From Caproicibacterium lactatifermentans (GTDB lineage Bacteria; Bacillota; Clostridia; Oscillospirales; Acutalibacteraceae), in assembly GCF_013315815.1 (NCBI RefSeq), contig NZ_CP046051.1:868001-932000 (forward strand): a stretch of DNA of 64,000 nt, written 5' to 3'. The notes beneath the pieces were generated by a model. That model saw only the letters and a list, made by a program, of their open reading frames with translations, ran no database searches and was not told the origin of the DNA. Positions 27,249 through 35,284 of this stretch are shown here, one piece after another (within the stretch, counting starts at the first letter, position 1; each line of letters opens with the position of its first letter). A program made the position numbers and the translations under genes.

Positions 27249-27526
27249 ATTCTCGTTACCTCAGTTATTTATATTAGAAAGGAATTTTCTCATTCCGGTT
27301 TGCCGCAGAGTGCGGCAAAAAAGCGAGCCAAAAATGAACATCCACATTATAGCACAACTAAAAAAATTGTCCAGAGGCCGAAAATAATACTTATGGAATC
27401 CATATATAAGTACGGGATGCTCCGGTCAGCTGACTTTTTGCTCTCACATTCCTTTTTTCGTCAAACTGTGCTATACTATTTTTTATGCAGGGCTGCCTGT
27501 ACGGCAGTCTGAAAGGAGAGAAAAAA

Positions 27527-28027
27527 TTGGCGCCGGAACTTCAGAAAGTACAGAAATACCTTGCCGGCTTTGGCTTGGCCGACCGTGTAAAAGAACTTGA
27601 CCAGACCAGTGCCACGGCACAGCAGGCCGCGCAGGCACTGCAAGTGGGACCTGGCTGTATTGCAAAGACAATCTCGCTGAAAAAAGGGGACGGCTGTGTC
27701 CTGATTGTCACCAGCGGGGACCGCAAAATAGACAATGCCAAATTTAAGCACACGTTTGGCCTGCGGGCAAAGCTGCTTTCCACCAATGAGGTGCTGCCGC
27801 TTACGGGGTATCCAATTGGAAGCGTGTGCCCGTTCTGCTGCGCGGATACGGCACAAGTTTGGCTGGATGTTTCCCTGCGGCGGTTCAGCCGTGTTTATCC
27901 GGCGGCAGGAACCTCCAACTCTGTTGCAGCGCTTACTTGTGCGGAACTGGAGCGTGCCGGCCACAGCACCGGCTGGGTGGACGTCTGTAAACCAATGACA
28001 CCGCGGAAAGAGGGGACAGTCCAATGA
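27527..28027 (+). CDS. YbaK/EbsC-family protein (probable Cys-tRNA(Pro) deacylase)
   Basis: A 166-residue protein of the YbaK/ProX editing superfamily, which hydrolyses mischarged tRNAs. TTG 27527 is taken as the start, because AAAGGAGAG ends seven bases before it; an ATG 14 codons earlier lacks a site. Conserved features are the Lys of IAKTISLKK, VTSGDRKIDNAKF, and GYPIGSVCPFC. The C-terminal AGTSNSVAALT is also typical. Which substrate it edits cannot be read from sequence. trmB overlaps its stop codon. Confidence 0.85.
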   Translation: MAPELQKVQKYLAGFGLADRVKELDQTSATAQQAAQALQVGPGCIAKTISLKKGDGCVLIVTSGDRKIDNAKFKHTFGLRAKLLSTNEVLPLTGYPIGSVCPFCCADTAQVWLDVSLRRFSRVYPAAGTSNSVAALTCAELERAGHSTGWVDVCKPMTPRKEGTVQ

Positions 28028-28725
28028 GAATGCGTGCAAAACCGTGGGCCGGTCCGGAACTGGACGCCTGCCCGTTTTTTCTGCGTAACCCACAGAGAAT
28101 GAAAAATCAATGGCTGCAGTGGTTCCCGCGCCAGCAGCCGCTGCATGTGGAGCTTGGCTGCGGCAAAGGCTGGTTTTTGGCCGGACTTGCGCCGCTGCAC
28201 CCAGAAATCAACTACCTCGGTATCGATATGAAGGATGCGGTCCTTGCCCCGGGCAAGAGGCTGATTGAAGAGGCTTACGACGAAAAGCCAATTGATAATC
28301 TGGTGCTTACCGCTTATGATATTTCCCGTCTGCCGAACATTATGGGCCCACAGGACCGCATTTCGCGGCTGTATATCAACTTCTGCAACCCATGGCCGCG
28401 ACCACGTCACTATAAGCGCCGCCTGACACACCCGCGTCAGCTGGCCCTGTATCGGCCGCTTTTGGAACCAGATGCGGAGCTGTGGCTTAAAACAGATGAT
28501 GAGCCGCTTTTTCGGGCGACACTGTGTTACCTGCAGGAGTCTCACTTTGAGGTGCTGGAACAGACACAAGACCTGCATCAATTCCCGCACCCGCAAAGCC
28601 CCATTGATGTCATGACCGAACATGAAAAGATGTTTACCGAAAAGGGTGTGCCGATTAAGGCCCTGCGAGCGCGGATGCTGCCGGACGATGATCAAACGAA
28701 AACGGCAACCAATTATTTTGGATAA
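28024..28725 (+). CDS. trmB: tRNA (guanine-N7-)-methyltransferase
   Basis: A SAM-dependent enzyme of 233 residues that forms m7G46 in tRNA. SAM motif I is VELGCGKGWF (about 41-50). The family's NFCNPWPRPRHYKRRLTHP segment (about 119-137) contains the catalytic Asp/Asn region. The end carries TEHEKMFTEKG. It overlaps the YbaK-like gene by 4 bases (ATGA), suggesting a two-gene tRNA-quality operon. Confidence 0.94.
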   Translation: MRMRAKPWAGPELDACPFFLRNPQRMKNQWLQWFPRQQPLHVELGCGKGWFLAGLAPLHPEINYLGIDMKDAVLAPGKRLIEEAYDEKPIDNLVLTAYDISRLPNIMGPQDRISRLYINFCNPWPRPRHYKRRLTHPRQLALYRPLLEPDAELWLKTDDEPLFRATLCYLQESHFEVLEQTQDLHQFPHPQSPIDVMTEHEKMFTEKGVPIKALRARMLPDDDQTKTATNYFG

Positions 28726-28743
28726 TCCAATCTAACAAAAACG

Positions 28744-28789
28744 AAGCCGGTACAGACCTGTAGAGGCCTGTATCGGCTTTGCTTTTCTA
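28744..28789 (+). terminator. terminator after trmB
   Basis: AAGCCGGTACAG and CTGTATCGGCTT form an imperfect stem with a T-rich tail about 20 bases after the trmB stop. Confidence 0.75.
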
Positions 28790-28989
28790 TAAAGAATTAT
28801 GCAGTGCGGCCAAAGCGGTCCAGCCTTGACCGCACAGAAAACAGGGAAAACTTAGTTGCAAAATTATGATTTCTTGTGGTGCCATCCGGCTCGCTGTGGT
28901 TTCTCGCTTGACAAGATTCATCATACTGGGACATATGGACAAAATAAAAACTCTAGCACTCATAGAAAGCAAATGCTAGACAAAGAGGC
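28790..28989. other. intergenic stretch with no recognised feature
   Basis: Between the trmB terminator and the cdd promoter I see AT-rich sequence with short interrupted frames. There is a partial inverted repeat (CTAGCA / TGCTAG near 28955-28979) and nothing that I can name. Confidence 0.4.
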
Positions 28990-29018
28990 TTGCCCTTCCG
29001 CCATGGGTGGATTATAAT
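28990..29018 (+). promoter_or_regulatory. cdd promoter
   Basis: TTGCCC (28990-28995) and TATAAT (29013-29018) are 17 bases apart. Transcription should begin near 29025. Confidence 0.7.
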
Positions 29019-29042
29019 AGTCTACAGTAAAAACATACGAAT

Positions 29043-29082
29043 GGGCAGGAACTTGGGTTCCTGCCCGGGTACATTTGTACCC
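29043..29082 (+). promoter_or_regulatory. two adjacent perfect hairpins in the cdd leader
   Basis: GGGCAGGAAC-TTGG-GTTCCTGCCC is followed with no gap by GGGTAC-ATTT-GTACCC. The Shine-Dalgarno AAAGGAGG comes four bases later. They fill most of a leader of roughly 80 bases. Such tandem hairpins could protect the mRNA end or be regulatory. I recognise no known riboswitch. Confidence 0.6.
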
Positions 29083-29103
29083 TAAAAAGGAGGTCTTGTA
29101 GAA

Positions 29104-29517
29104 ATGAAGCCACTGGAACTGCTGCAGGCTGCGCAGCGGGCACGCAAAAATGCCTACACACCGTATTCCAATTTCCGCGTAGGTGCAGCGCTGCTGACCA
29201 AAGACGGCCGTGTCTTTCTTGGTGCCAATGTGGAGAACAGCTCGCTGGGGGCCACTATCTGTGCAGAACGTTCCGCACTGGTTTCCGCTGTCAGCAGCGG
29301 CGCACGCAGTTTTGAGGCCATCGCCGTAGCCGGCGCACCGGGTGGAAAAGAAGCAGCTGCTCCCTGTCCGCCCTGCGGCATTTGTCTGCAGTTTATGTCT
29401 GAGTTCTGCGGGCCGGAATTCCCTGTTTATTTGGCGGACGGGCAGGGAGGCGCACGAAAGTATATGCTGAAGGAACTGTTTCCGCATGCCTTTTTAAATA
29501 CAAATATGCAAAAATGA
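29104..29517 (+). CDS. cdd: cytidine deaminase
   Basis: A 137-residue zinc hydrolase that deaminates cytidine and deoxycytidine to uridine in pyrimidine salvage. The substrate motif NVENSSLGATICAERSAL contains the catalytic Glu and zinc Cys. The second zinc pair is CPPCGIC (about 96-102). The size matches the tetrameric form of Gram-positive bacteria. The start at 29104 sits after AAAGGAGG. Confidence 0.95.
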   Translation: MKPLELLQAAQRARKNAYTPYSNFRVGAALLTKDGRVFLGANVENSSLGATICAERSALVSAVSSGARSFEAIAVAGAPGGKEAAAPCPPCGICLQFMSEFCGPEFPVYLADGQGGARKYMLKELFPHAFLNTNMQK

Positions 29518-29522
29518 TAAAC

Positions 29523-29569
29523 AAAAAAGCTGCCGGATATGCGTAAAACGCTGGCCCGGCAGCTTTTTC
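29523..29569. terminator. bidirectional terminator between cdd and the DMT permease gene
   Basis: AGCTGCCGG (29528-29536) pairs with CCGGCAGCT (29556-29564). It is flanked by an A run and a T run. Confidence 0.9.
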
Positions 29570-29592
29570 ATATATTTATTATGTGGTAGCAG

Positions 29593-30501
29593 TTAAGATT
29601 GACCTGCAGCGGAACTGGCAGGGACGGGCAGGCGGCTGTGCTTTTCGGCCGGCATTTCCGTCAGTACAATGGCGGCGAAAATCAGCACAAATCCAATGAC
29701 TGTCTGTATGGTCAGCGTTTCTCCCAGCAGCAGAATGCCGGAAAGGCAGCCGAAGACACTTTCCAGCGACATCAAAAGGGAAGCCTTGCTGGTTTCCACA
29801 TACCGCTGGCAGACACTCTGCAGGCCCATGCCGATGGCCGAACTGAAGATGGAAAGGTATCCCAGCGAAAGGACCGCCTGTTGGTTCAGCGTTGGCGGCG
29901 GCTCGGTGAACGCGCCACACAGCAGTGCCAGCACGCCGCAGACTGCGAACTGAACGGTATTGACAGCCATAGGGTCGCCGGACGTAATGGCAGATGAGGT
30001 AATCATAATATGTACCGCATACAGAATGCCGCTGACAATGGACAGCCCCTCACCCAGACCCAGTCCGAAGTGTCCTCCGGCCAGGGACAGCATTCCGATA
30101 CCGGTCAGACACAGCACAGCGGCAAACAAATTGACTGCACCGGGGTGTGCACGGTGCAGACCCCACGACAAAAATGGAACAATAACCACATAAATAGCAG
30201 TCAAAAATGCATTCCTTCCGGCTGTGGTGTATTTTACCCCGATGGTCTGTACCAAATAGGCGATAAACAAAATGGTACCCATGAGGATACTCAGCAACAG
30301 TGCCTTCCGGTTCATGCTTTTCAGTCGCTTATGAAACAGCAGCAGCATCAATGCCGCCGCAAAGGTGAACCGGATGCCTATCTGCCAGGAAGGCGGCATC
30401 AGATGATTGGTATCTTTTACCACCGCGAATGCCGTACCCCATAGGATGGCCGCCAACACCAGCCCCAGTTCACTCAGACGGATGCGCCGTTTTTCTTTCA
30501 A
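29593..30501 (-). CDS. EamA/DMT-superfamily permease
   Basis: A drug/metabolite-superfamily transporter of 302 residues with ten predicted membrane helices in two EamA repeats. The start chosen is TTG 30501 behind AGAGGGGG. The frame extends 21 codons further, but those contain no ribosome site and give an unusual hydrophilic extension. Motifs include AAILWGTAFAVVK in the first helix and SLESVFGCLSGILLLGE in the second repeat. Substrates in this family range from amino acids to nucleotides. None is indicated here. Confidence 0.85.
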   Translation of the reverse strand: MKEKRRIRLSELGLVLAAILWGTAFAVVKDTNHLMPPSWQIGIRFTFAAALMLLLFHKRLKSMNRKALLLSILMGTILFIAYLVQTIGVKYTTAGRNAFLTAIYVVIVPFLSWGLHRAHPGAVNLFAAVLCLTGIGMLSLAGGHFGLGLGEGLSIVSGILYAVHIMITSSAITSGDPMAVNTVQFAVCGVLALLCGAFTEPPPTLNQQAVLSLGYLSIFSSAIGMGLQSVCQRYVETSKASLLMSLESVFGCLSGILLLGETLTIQTVIGFVLIFAAIVLTEMPAEKHSRLPVPASSAAGQS

Positions 30502-30786
30502 GATTTTTCCCCCTCTTAAAACATGCATACTGAAATACCTCAAATTTCCGCAGAACAGCCCCAAAAGTGGCTGAAAATGAAGTCGTTTTCAGTATAGCAC
30601 AGCCTGACTGCCGCCCGCAATACCGGAGAAAGCTTTTTTGTACAAATGCAAGAATATGCAAATTCACAGAATATTCAAAGCTTCCTTCCTTTTCACACCT
30701 GACCTTGTGTGATATAATAAAGAAGTTTGCAAAAGATTGAAACGGATTAAACGGATTATATTTTTAAATAGGAGATGACCCGCTTT

Positions 30787-32076
30787 ATGAACAAAATCGA
30801 GCAGTCTATGCTGCACGAGGGCGTCCATTTCAGAAGCGTCTGTAATACGAAGTTTAAGACTTTCCGCATATCGGTGAATTTTCTGCTTCCGCTGCAAAAG
30901 GACACGGCGGCACCCAACGCACTGCTGCCGTTCCTGCTTAGCCGCTGTTCGGAGGAGTATCCGGATTATACCCTGATGAGCCGGAAGATGGCTTCTCTGT
31001 ACGGTGCCACTCTGGGCGCGGATGTAGGAAAGCTTGGCAATATGCAGATGCTGACCGTTTCTGCAGGCGGTATTGCTGACCGCTATGCCCTGCATGGGGA
31101 AAGCGTAACCGCCGAACTGACGCGTGTGCTGTGCGGCGCACTGTTTCATCCAGCTCTGCAGGACGGCCTCTTCCGGGAAGAAGATTTCCGGCAGGAACAG
31201 CGCCAGACACTGGAGCAGATTGCTTCCGAATACAGTGATAAGCGCATTTTTGCACTCAATCGCTGCGCGGAGTCCATGTGTGCCGGGGAGCCATATGGCA
31301 TCAGCCGCTTTGGTACACGGGAGCAGGTGCAGGCACTGACCGGCGAGCGTGTGACACAGGCATGGAAAGATATGCTGCGTACCGCACGGGTGGAAATTCT
31401 GGTATTGGGCGATATCGACCCGGAACCAGTTGCCAAAATCTTTTCACAGGCATTTGGCTGTGTACAGCGGCAGTACAAACCACTGACATTGTCAAAGCCG
31501 ATTTCTCATAACACGGAAATTTCCTATGTTATCGACCACCAGAACGTTGCACAGGGCAAAATGGTCCTCGGCATGCGGGTAGAGGTTTCTCAGCTGACAC
31601 AGCCGGAACTGGTGCCGGCTGCACGTTTGATGAGCGCTCTTTACGGCGGCACCCCCAACAGCCGCCTGTTCCTCATCGTCCGCGAGAAGATGAGCCTGTG
31701 CTATTACTGCGGTGCCGGGTACAATTCCACGGCCGGACTTCTTTTTGTTCAAAGCGGCGTAGAGTTTGGCAATATGAAGAAAGCGGAGCAGGCAATCCTG
31801 GAACAGCTGAAGGCAGTGCAGGACGGCAGCTTTACTGACGCGGACATCGCAGCGGCCAAGCTGGCGCTGGAAAACGGTTACTGCACAGCGGAAGATTCTC
31901 TTGGTGCATTGGACAGTTGGTACCTTTCACAGTCCTTTATGAAAAAGGTATATACACCGGAAGAATATGCGGCACTGGTGGGTGCTGTCAGCCGTGAACA
32001 AATCATACAGGCAGCCAAGGGCGTTCGCCCGGATACGGTGTATTGCCTGAAGGGGCAGGAGGGGGAAAACCATTGA
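30787..32076 (+). CDS. M16-family peptidase-like protein, YmfF type (inactive subunit)
   Basis: A 429-residue M16 (pitrilysin-fold) protein lacking the HxxEH zinc motif, so it is probably the non-catalytic partner of the next gene. It corresponds to the Bacillus subtilis YmfF type, associated with 5-aminopentanol modification of elongation factor P. The opening MNKIEQSMLHEGVHF and the NSRLFLIVREKMSLCYYCGAG block (the conserved R-x-x-x-x-Y region) support this. An ATG four codons earlier lies too near GGAG. It overlaps the next gene by 4 bases. Confidence 0.85.
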   Translation: MNKIEQSMLHEGVHFRSVCNTKFKTFRISVNFLLPLQKDTAAPNALLPFLLSRCSEEYPDYTLMSRKMASLYGATLGADVGKLGNMQMLTVSAGGIADRYALHGESVTAELTRVLCGALFHPALQDGLFREEDFRQEQRQTLEQIASEYSDKRIFALNRCAESMCAGEPYGISRFGTREQVQALTGERVTQAWKDMLRTARVEILVLGDIDPEPVAKIFSQAFGCVQRQYKPLTLSKPISHNTEISYVIDHQNVAQGKMVLGMRVEVSQLTQPELVPAARLMSALYGGTPNSRLFLIVREKMSLCYYCGAGYNSTAGLLFVQSGVEFGNMKKAEQAILEQLKAVQDGSFTDADIAAAKLALENGYCTAEDSLGALDSWYLSQSFMKKVYTPEEYAALVGAVSREQIIQAAKGVRPDTVYCLKGQEGENH

Positions 32077-33350
32077 GCACAATGCAGGAAAGAAAGATTG
32101 ACCGGGTAGGCGAGTCTTACTATGAGGTACGTCATGCGTCCGGTTTGCAGATATTTGTTTATCCAAAGTCGCAGAGCCACTCGACCTATGCCATTTTCGG
32201 CACCAACTACGGTTCCATTGACAACGCGTTCCGCCGTTCGGGCGAAACAGAGGTTACCCGTGTGCCAAACGGCATTGCCCACTTTCTGGAACACAAGATG
32301 TTTGAAAATGAGGACGGCGTGGATACATTTGCCCGCTATGCACAAACCGGTGCCAATGCCAACGCCTACACCAGTTTTGATAAAACCTGTTACCTGTTCT
32401 CCTGCAGTGACCATGTATATGAGTCATTGGAGATTTTACTGGACTTTGTGCAGAAACCGTATTTTACGGCCCAGACAGTGCAGAAAGAGCAGGGGATTAT
32501 TGGCCAGGAAATTCAGATGTATGACGATGATCCCGGCTGGCAGGTCCTGTTCAATATGCTGGGCGCCATGTACCACACGCACCCGGTCAAGCTGGACATT
32601 GCCGGCAGTGTGGAAAGCATTGCGAAAATCACACCGGAGCTGCTGTATGAATGTTACCATACATTTTATAATCTCAATAATATGGCCCTGTGTGTGGTCG
32701 GCAATGTGGAGCCGGATAAAGTGCTGGCTTTATGTGACAAGTTGCTGAAACCAAGCCAAGATATGCAGGTGCAGCGCTATTTTGAGCCGGAGCCTCCGTC
32801 CGTCCTAAAACCGCGGGTGTGTGTGAAGGGCAGCGTTGCCAACCCGATGTTCTACTTTGGCTTTAAGGAGGACGCCGCTCACCGGCCAACGGTACAGCAG
32901 ATGGCTGAAACCGAGATCTTGCTGCAGACAGTCAGCGGCGACTGCTCTCCGCTATTTCGCCGTTTGCTGGACGCTGGCCTTATTAACGAGGCGAGCTTTG
33001 ACAGTGAATACTTTGAAGGCCCGGGCTATGCCAGCGTCTTGTTCAGCGGCGAATCCAAAGACGCGGACGCAGTTGCTGCGCAGATTCTGCAGGAGCTGGA
33101 ACGTGTCCGTCAGGACGGGTTGGACCCAGAGCTGTTTGAGAACGCCAAGCGGTCCGTTTATGGCCGCATTATTTCCGGGTTCAACAGTGTGGAAAGCCTT
33201 GCAAATGGCATGATAGCCGACTGTTTTGCGGGCCGCAGTTTGGTAGCAGATGTAAACGCAGCGGCTGCTGTGACCAAAGCGGCGGCGGAAAAGCGGCTGC
33301 AGACACAGCTGCTGCCGCAGAATGCGGTTCTGTCCATTGTGGAGCCGTAA
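32073..33350 (+). CDS. M16-family metallopeptidase, YmfH type
   Basis: The catalytic partner, 425 residues. HFLEH (70-74) is the inverted zinc motif, and the downstream GIIGQEIQMYDDDP supplies the third ligand Glu. The start is TTG 32073, which overlaps the TGA of the preceding gene and has GGAGGGGG six bases before it. Together the pair should form a heterodimeric clamshell protease. Its substrate in this organism is unknown. The link to EF-P modification is knowledge of the family, not seen here. Confidence 0.9.
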   Translation: MSTMQERKIDRVGESYYEVRHASGLQIFVYPKSQSHSTYAIFGTNYGSIDNAFRRSGETEVTRVPNGIAHFLEHKMFENEDGVDTFARYAQTGANANAYTSFDKTCYLFSCSDHVYESLEILLDFVQKPYFTAQTVQKEQGIIGQEIQMYDDDPGWQVLFNMLGAMYHTHPVKLDIAGSVESIAKITPELLYECYHTFYNLNNMALCVVGNVEPDKVLALCDKLLKPSQDMQVQRYFEPEPPSVLKPRVCVKGSVANPMFYFGFKEDAAHRPTVQQMAETEILLQTVSGDCSPLFRRLLDAGLINEASFDSEYFEGPGYASVLFSGESKDADAVAAQILQELERVRQDGLDPELFENAKRSVYGRIISGFNSVESLANGMIADCFAGRSLVADVNAAAAVTKAAAEKRLQTQLLPQNAVLSIVEP

Positions 33351-33353
33351 ACT

Positions 33354-33416
33354 ATGAGAAAAGCCCTGCCTGCCGATGCATTTTCGGCACTGGCACTGCG
33401 GGAGGAGAGAGGATAA
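33354..33416 (+). CDS. possible 20-residue leader ORF before lgt
   Basis: ATG 33354 opens a 20-codon frame (MRKALPADAFSAL and so on) whose TAA directly abuts the lgt ATG. A hairpin (TGCCGA / TCGGCA) lies in it, and its end supplies GGAGGAGAG, the lgt ribosome site. There is no ribosome site of its own, so it is likely chance. Confidence 0.15.
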   Translation: MRKALPADAFSALALREERG

Positions 33417-34382
33417 ATGATGTATCACGTTCAGTTCCCTGGACTGGGGATTTACCTGACGATACAGCGTGCCGCATTCAGTATTGGTTCATTTCATATT
33501 TACTGGTACGGGATTCTGATTGCTGCCGGGTTCCTGCTGGCAGTTTTTTACGCCATGAAAAGCGCCCGCAAGTTTGGGCTGGACCCCGACAAGTTGATGA
33601 ACTGCATTCTGGTAGGCATTCTGTGTGGAATTGTCGGTGCACGCCTTTATTTTGTTCTCTTTTACCCAGGCGATATGTACCTGCGCAATCCCTCTGAGAT
33701 ATGGAATATTCACGACGGCGGACTGGCCATTTACGGCGGTATTATCGGGGGCCTGCTGGGCGGCTGCATCACAGCAAAAATCTGCAGGCAGAAAATCACG
33801 TCCCTGCTGGACATTGCGTCGCTCGGGTTCCTTATTGGCCAGAGTATTGGCCGCTGGGGAAACTTTATCAATCAGGAAGCGTTTGGTGTACAGACGGACT
33901 TGCCGTGGGGTATGGCGAGCGAGAACACTAGCTTTGTTACAGTACATCCATGCTTTCTCTATGAATCCATGTGGTGCCTGCTGGGTTTCATTCTGTTGCA
34001 CTTTTTCAGCCGCAAGCTGCGCCGTTACGACGGACAGGTCTTCCTGTTGTACCTATTGTGGTACGGCATAGAGCGCTTCTTTGTAGAAGGCCTGCGTACA
34101 GATAGCCTGCTGCTGCCGGGAACGTTGCTGCGTGTGTCACAGGTGCTGGCGGGCACTTTGGTCATCTTCAGCATAGCCTTGCTGGTCATTTTCCGGCGCC
34201 GTACTGTTTTGACCGGTGCCGGCAGCCCACGTGTCGTAGCGCTGAACGCCATTGACGACAGCATTCCGGAGGATTTGGTAACGGATGATACGGTACAAAA
34301 ACTGATAGACGGCACACAGCCTGCCACTAAACAGCAGACCGAACCGGTCAGTGAAACGGATATACCGGAACAAAAACAATAA
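33417..34382 (+). CDS. lgt: prolipoprotein diacylglyceryl transferase
   Basis: The membrane enzyme that transfers diacylglycerol from phosphatidylglycerol to the lipobox Cys of prolipoproteins. It has seven helices over residues 20-265. The family signature GRWGNFINQEAFG is at 145-157, preceded by the HDGGLAIYGGIIGG stretch with its conserved His. At 321 residues it is longer than the core enzyme because of a 50-residue polar cytoplasmic tail (from about residue 270) rich in D, T and Q. Confidence 0.96.
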   Translation: MMYHVQFPGLGIYLTIQRAAFSIGSFHIYWYGILIAAGFLLAVFYAMKSARKFGLDPDKLMNCILVGILCGIVGARLYFVLFYPGDMYLRNPSEIWNIHDGGLAIYGGIIGGLLGGCITAKICRQKITSLLDIASLGFLIGQSIGRWGNFINQEAFGVQTDLPWGMASENTSFVTVHPCFLYESMWCLLGFILLHFFSRKLRRYDGQVFLLYLLWYGIERFFVEGLRTDSLLLPGTLLRVSQVLAGTLVIFSIALLVIFRRRTVLTGAGSPRVVALNAIDDSIPEDLVTDDTVQKLIDGTQPATKQQTEPVSETDIPEQKQ

Positions 34383-34402
34383 AAATCGGGAGGCTACCAC
34401 AA

Positions 34403-35266
34403 ATGGGCAAACGGATAGACGGAAAAGCAATTTCTGCCGAAGTGCGCGCCAGGGTGAAAGAAGAGGTTACGCAGATGAAAGCGGCGGGCATTACGCCCGG
34501 CCTGGCAGTTGTGCTGGTCGGCGATGATGCCGCCTCTCATACTTATGTACGCAATAAAAAGAAAGCTTGTGTGGAAACTGGCATTTACAGTGAAGTGTAC
34601 ACGCTTTCTGCTGCGGCAACGCAGCAGGAGCTGATGGCACTGGTGCAGAGCCTGAATGCCCGTCCGGAAATCGACGGCATTTTGGTACAGCTGCCTCTGC
34701 CGAAGGGATTGGACGAGGATGCGGTCATCAATGCCATTGACCCCACGAAGGACGTGGACGCATTTCATCCCTCCAATGTCGGCCACATTATGATAGGTGA
34801 CTATTCGTTCCTGCCCTGTACACCGGCGGGCATTATGGAGATGCTGCGCCATGAAAAGATAGACATACAGGGAAAGCGCTGTGTGGTTGTGGGCCGCAGC
34901 AACATTGTCGGCAAACCAATGGTCATGCTGCTTCTGCACGCCAACGGCACTGTTACAGTATGTCACAGCAAAACGCGGGATCTTGCGGGCATTTGCCGGC
35001 AGGCGGATATTTTGGTGGCAGCTGTCGGGAAGCCGAAGTTCATTACCCGTGAAATGGTCAAGCCCGACGCCGTAGTCATTGACGTGGGCATGGACCGGGA
35101 CGAAAACGGAAAGCTTTGCGGCGATGTGGATTATGACGCCGTGGAACCGATTGCTTCTTATATTACGCCGGTGCCGGGCGGTGTCGGCCCCATGACGATT
35201 TCCATGTTGCTTCAAAATACTTTGACAGCGGCGCGCCTGCACCACGGCGTAACAACGGCCAGATAA
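34403..35266 (+). CDS. folD: methylenetetrahydrofolate dehydrogenase / methenyltetrahydrofolate cyclohydrolase
   Basis: The bifunctional folate enzyme, 287 residues, interconverting 5,10-methylene-, methenyl- and 10-formyl-THF with NADP+. The catalytic Lys lies in SHTYVRNKKKAC (about 47-58). The substrate motif is DGILVQLPLPKG, the nucleotide loop GRSNIVGKPM, and the C-terminal signature is TPVPGGVGPMT. It starts 20 bases after lgt behind GGGAGG and is followed by dxs after 18 bases. Confidence 0.97.
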   Translation: MGKRIDGKAISAEVRARVKEEVTQMKAAGITPGLAVVLVGDDAASHTYVRNKKKACVETGIYSEVYTLSAAATQQELMALVQSLNARPEIDGILVQLPLPKGLDEDAVINAIDPTKDVDAFHPSNVGHIMIGDYSFLPCTPAGIMEMLRHEKIDIQGKRCVVVGRSNIVGKPMVMLLLHANGTVTVCHSKTRDLAGICRQADILVAAVGKPKFITREMVKPDAVVIDVGMDRDENGKLCGDVDYDAVEPIASYITPVPGGVGPMTISMLLQNTLTAARLHHGVTTAR

Positions 35267-35284
35267 AACGGGGGAGCAGAAAAT

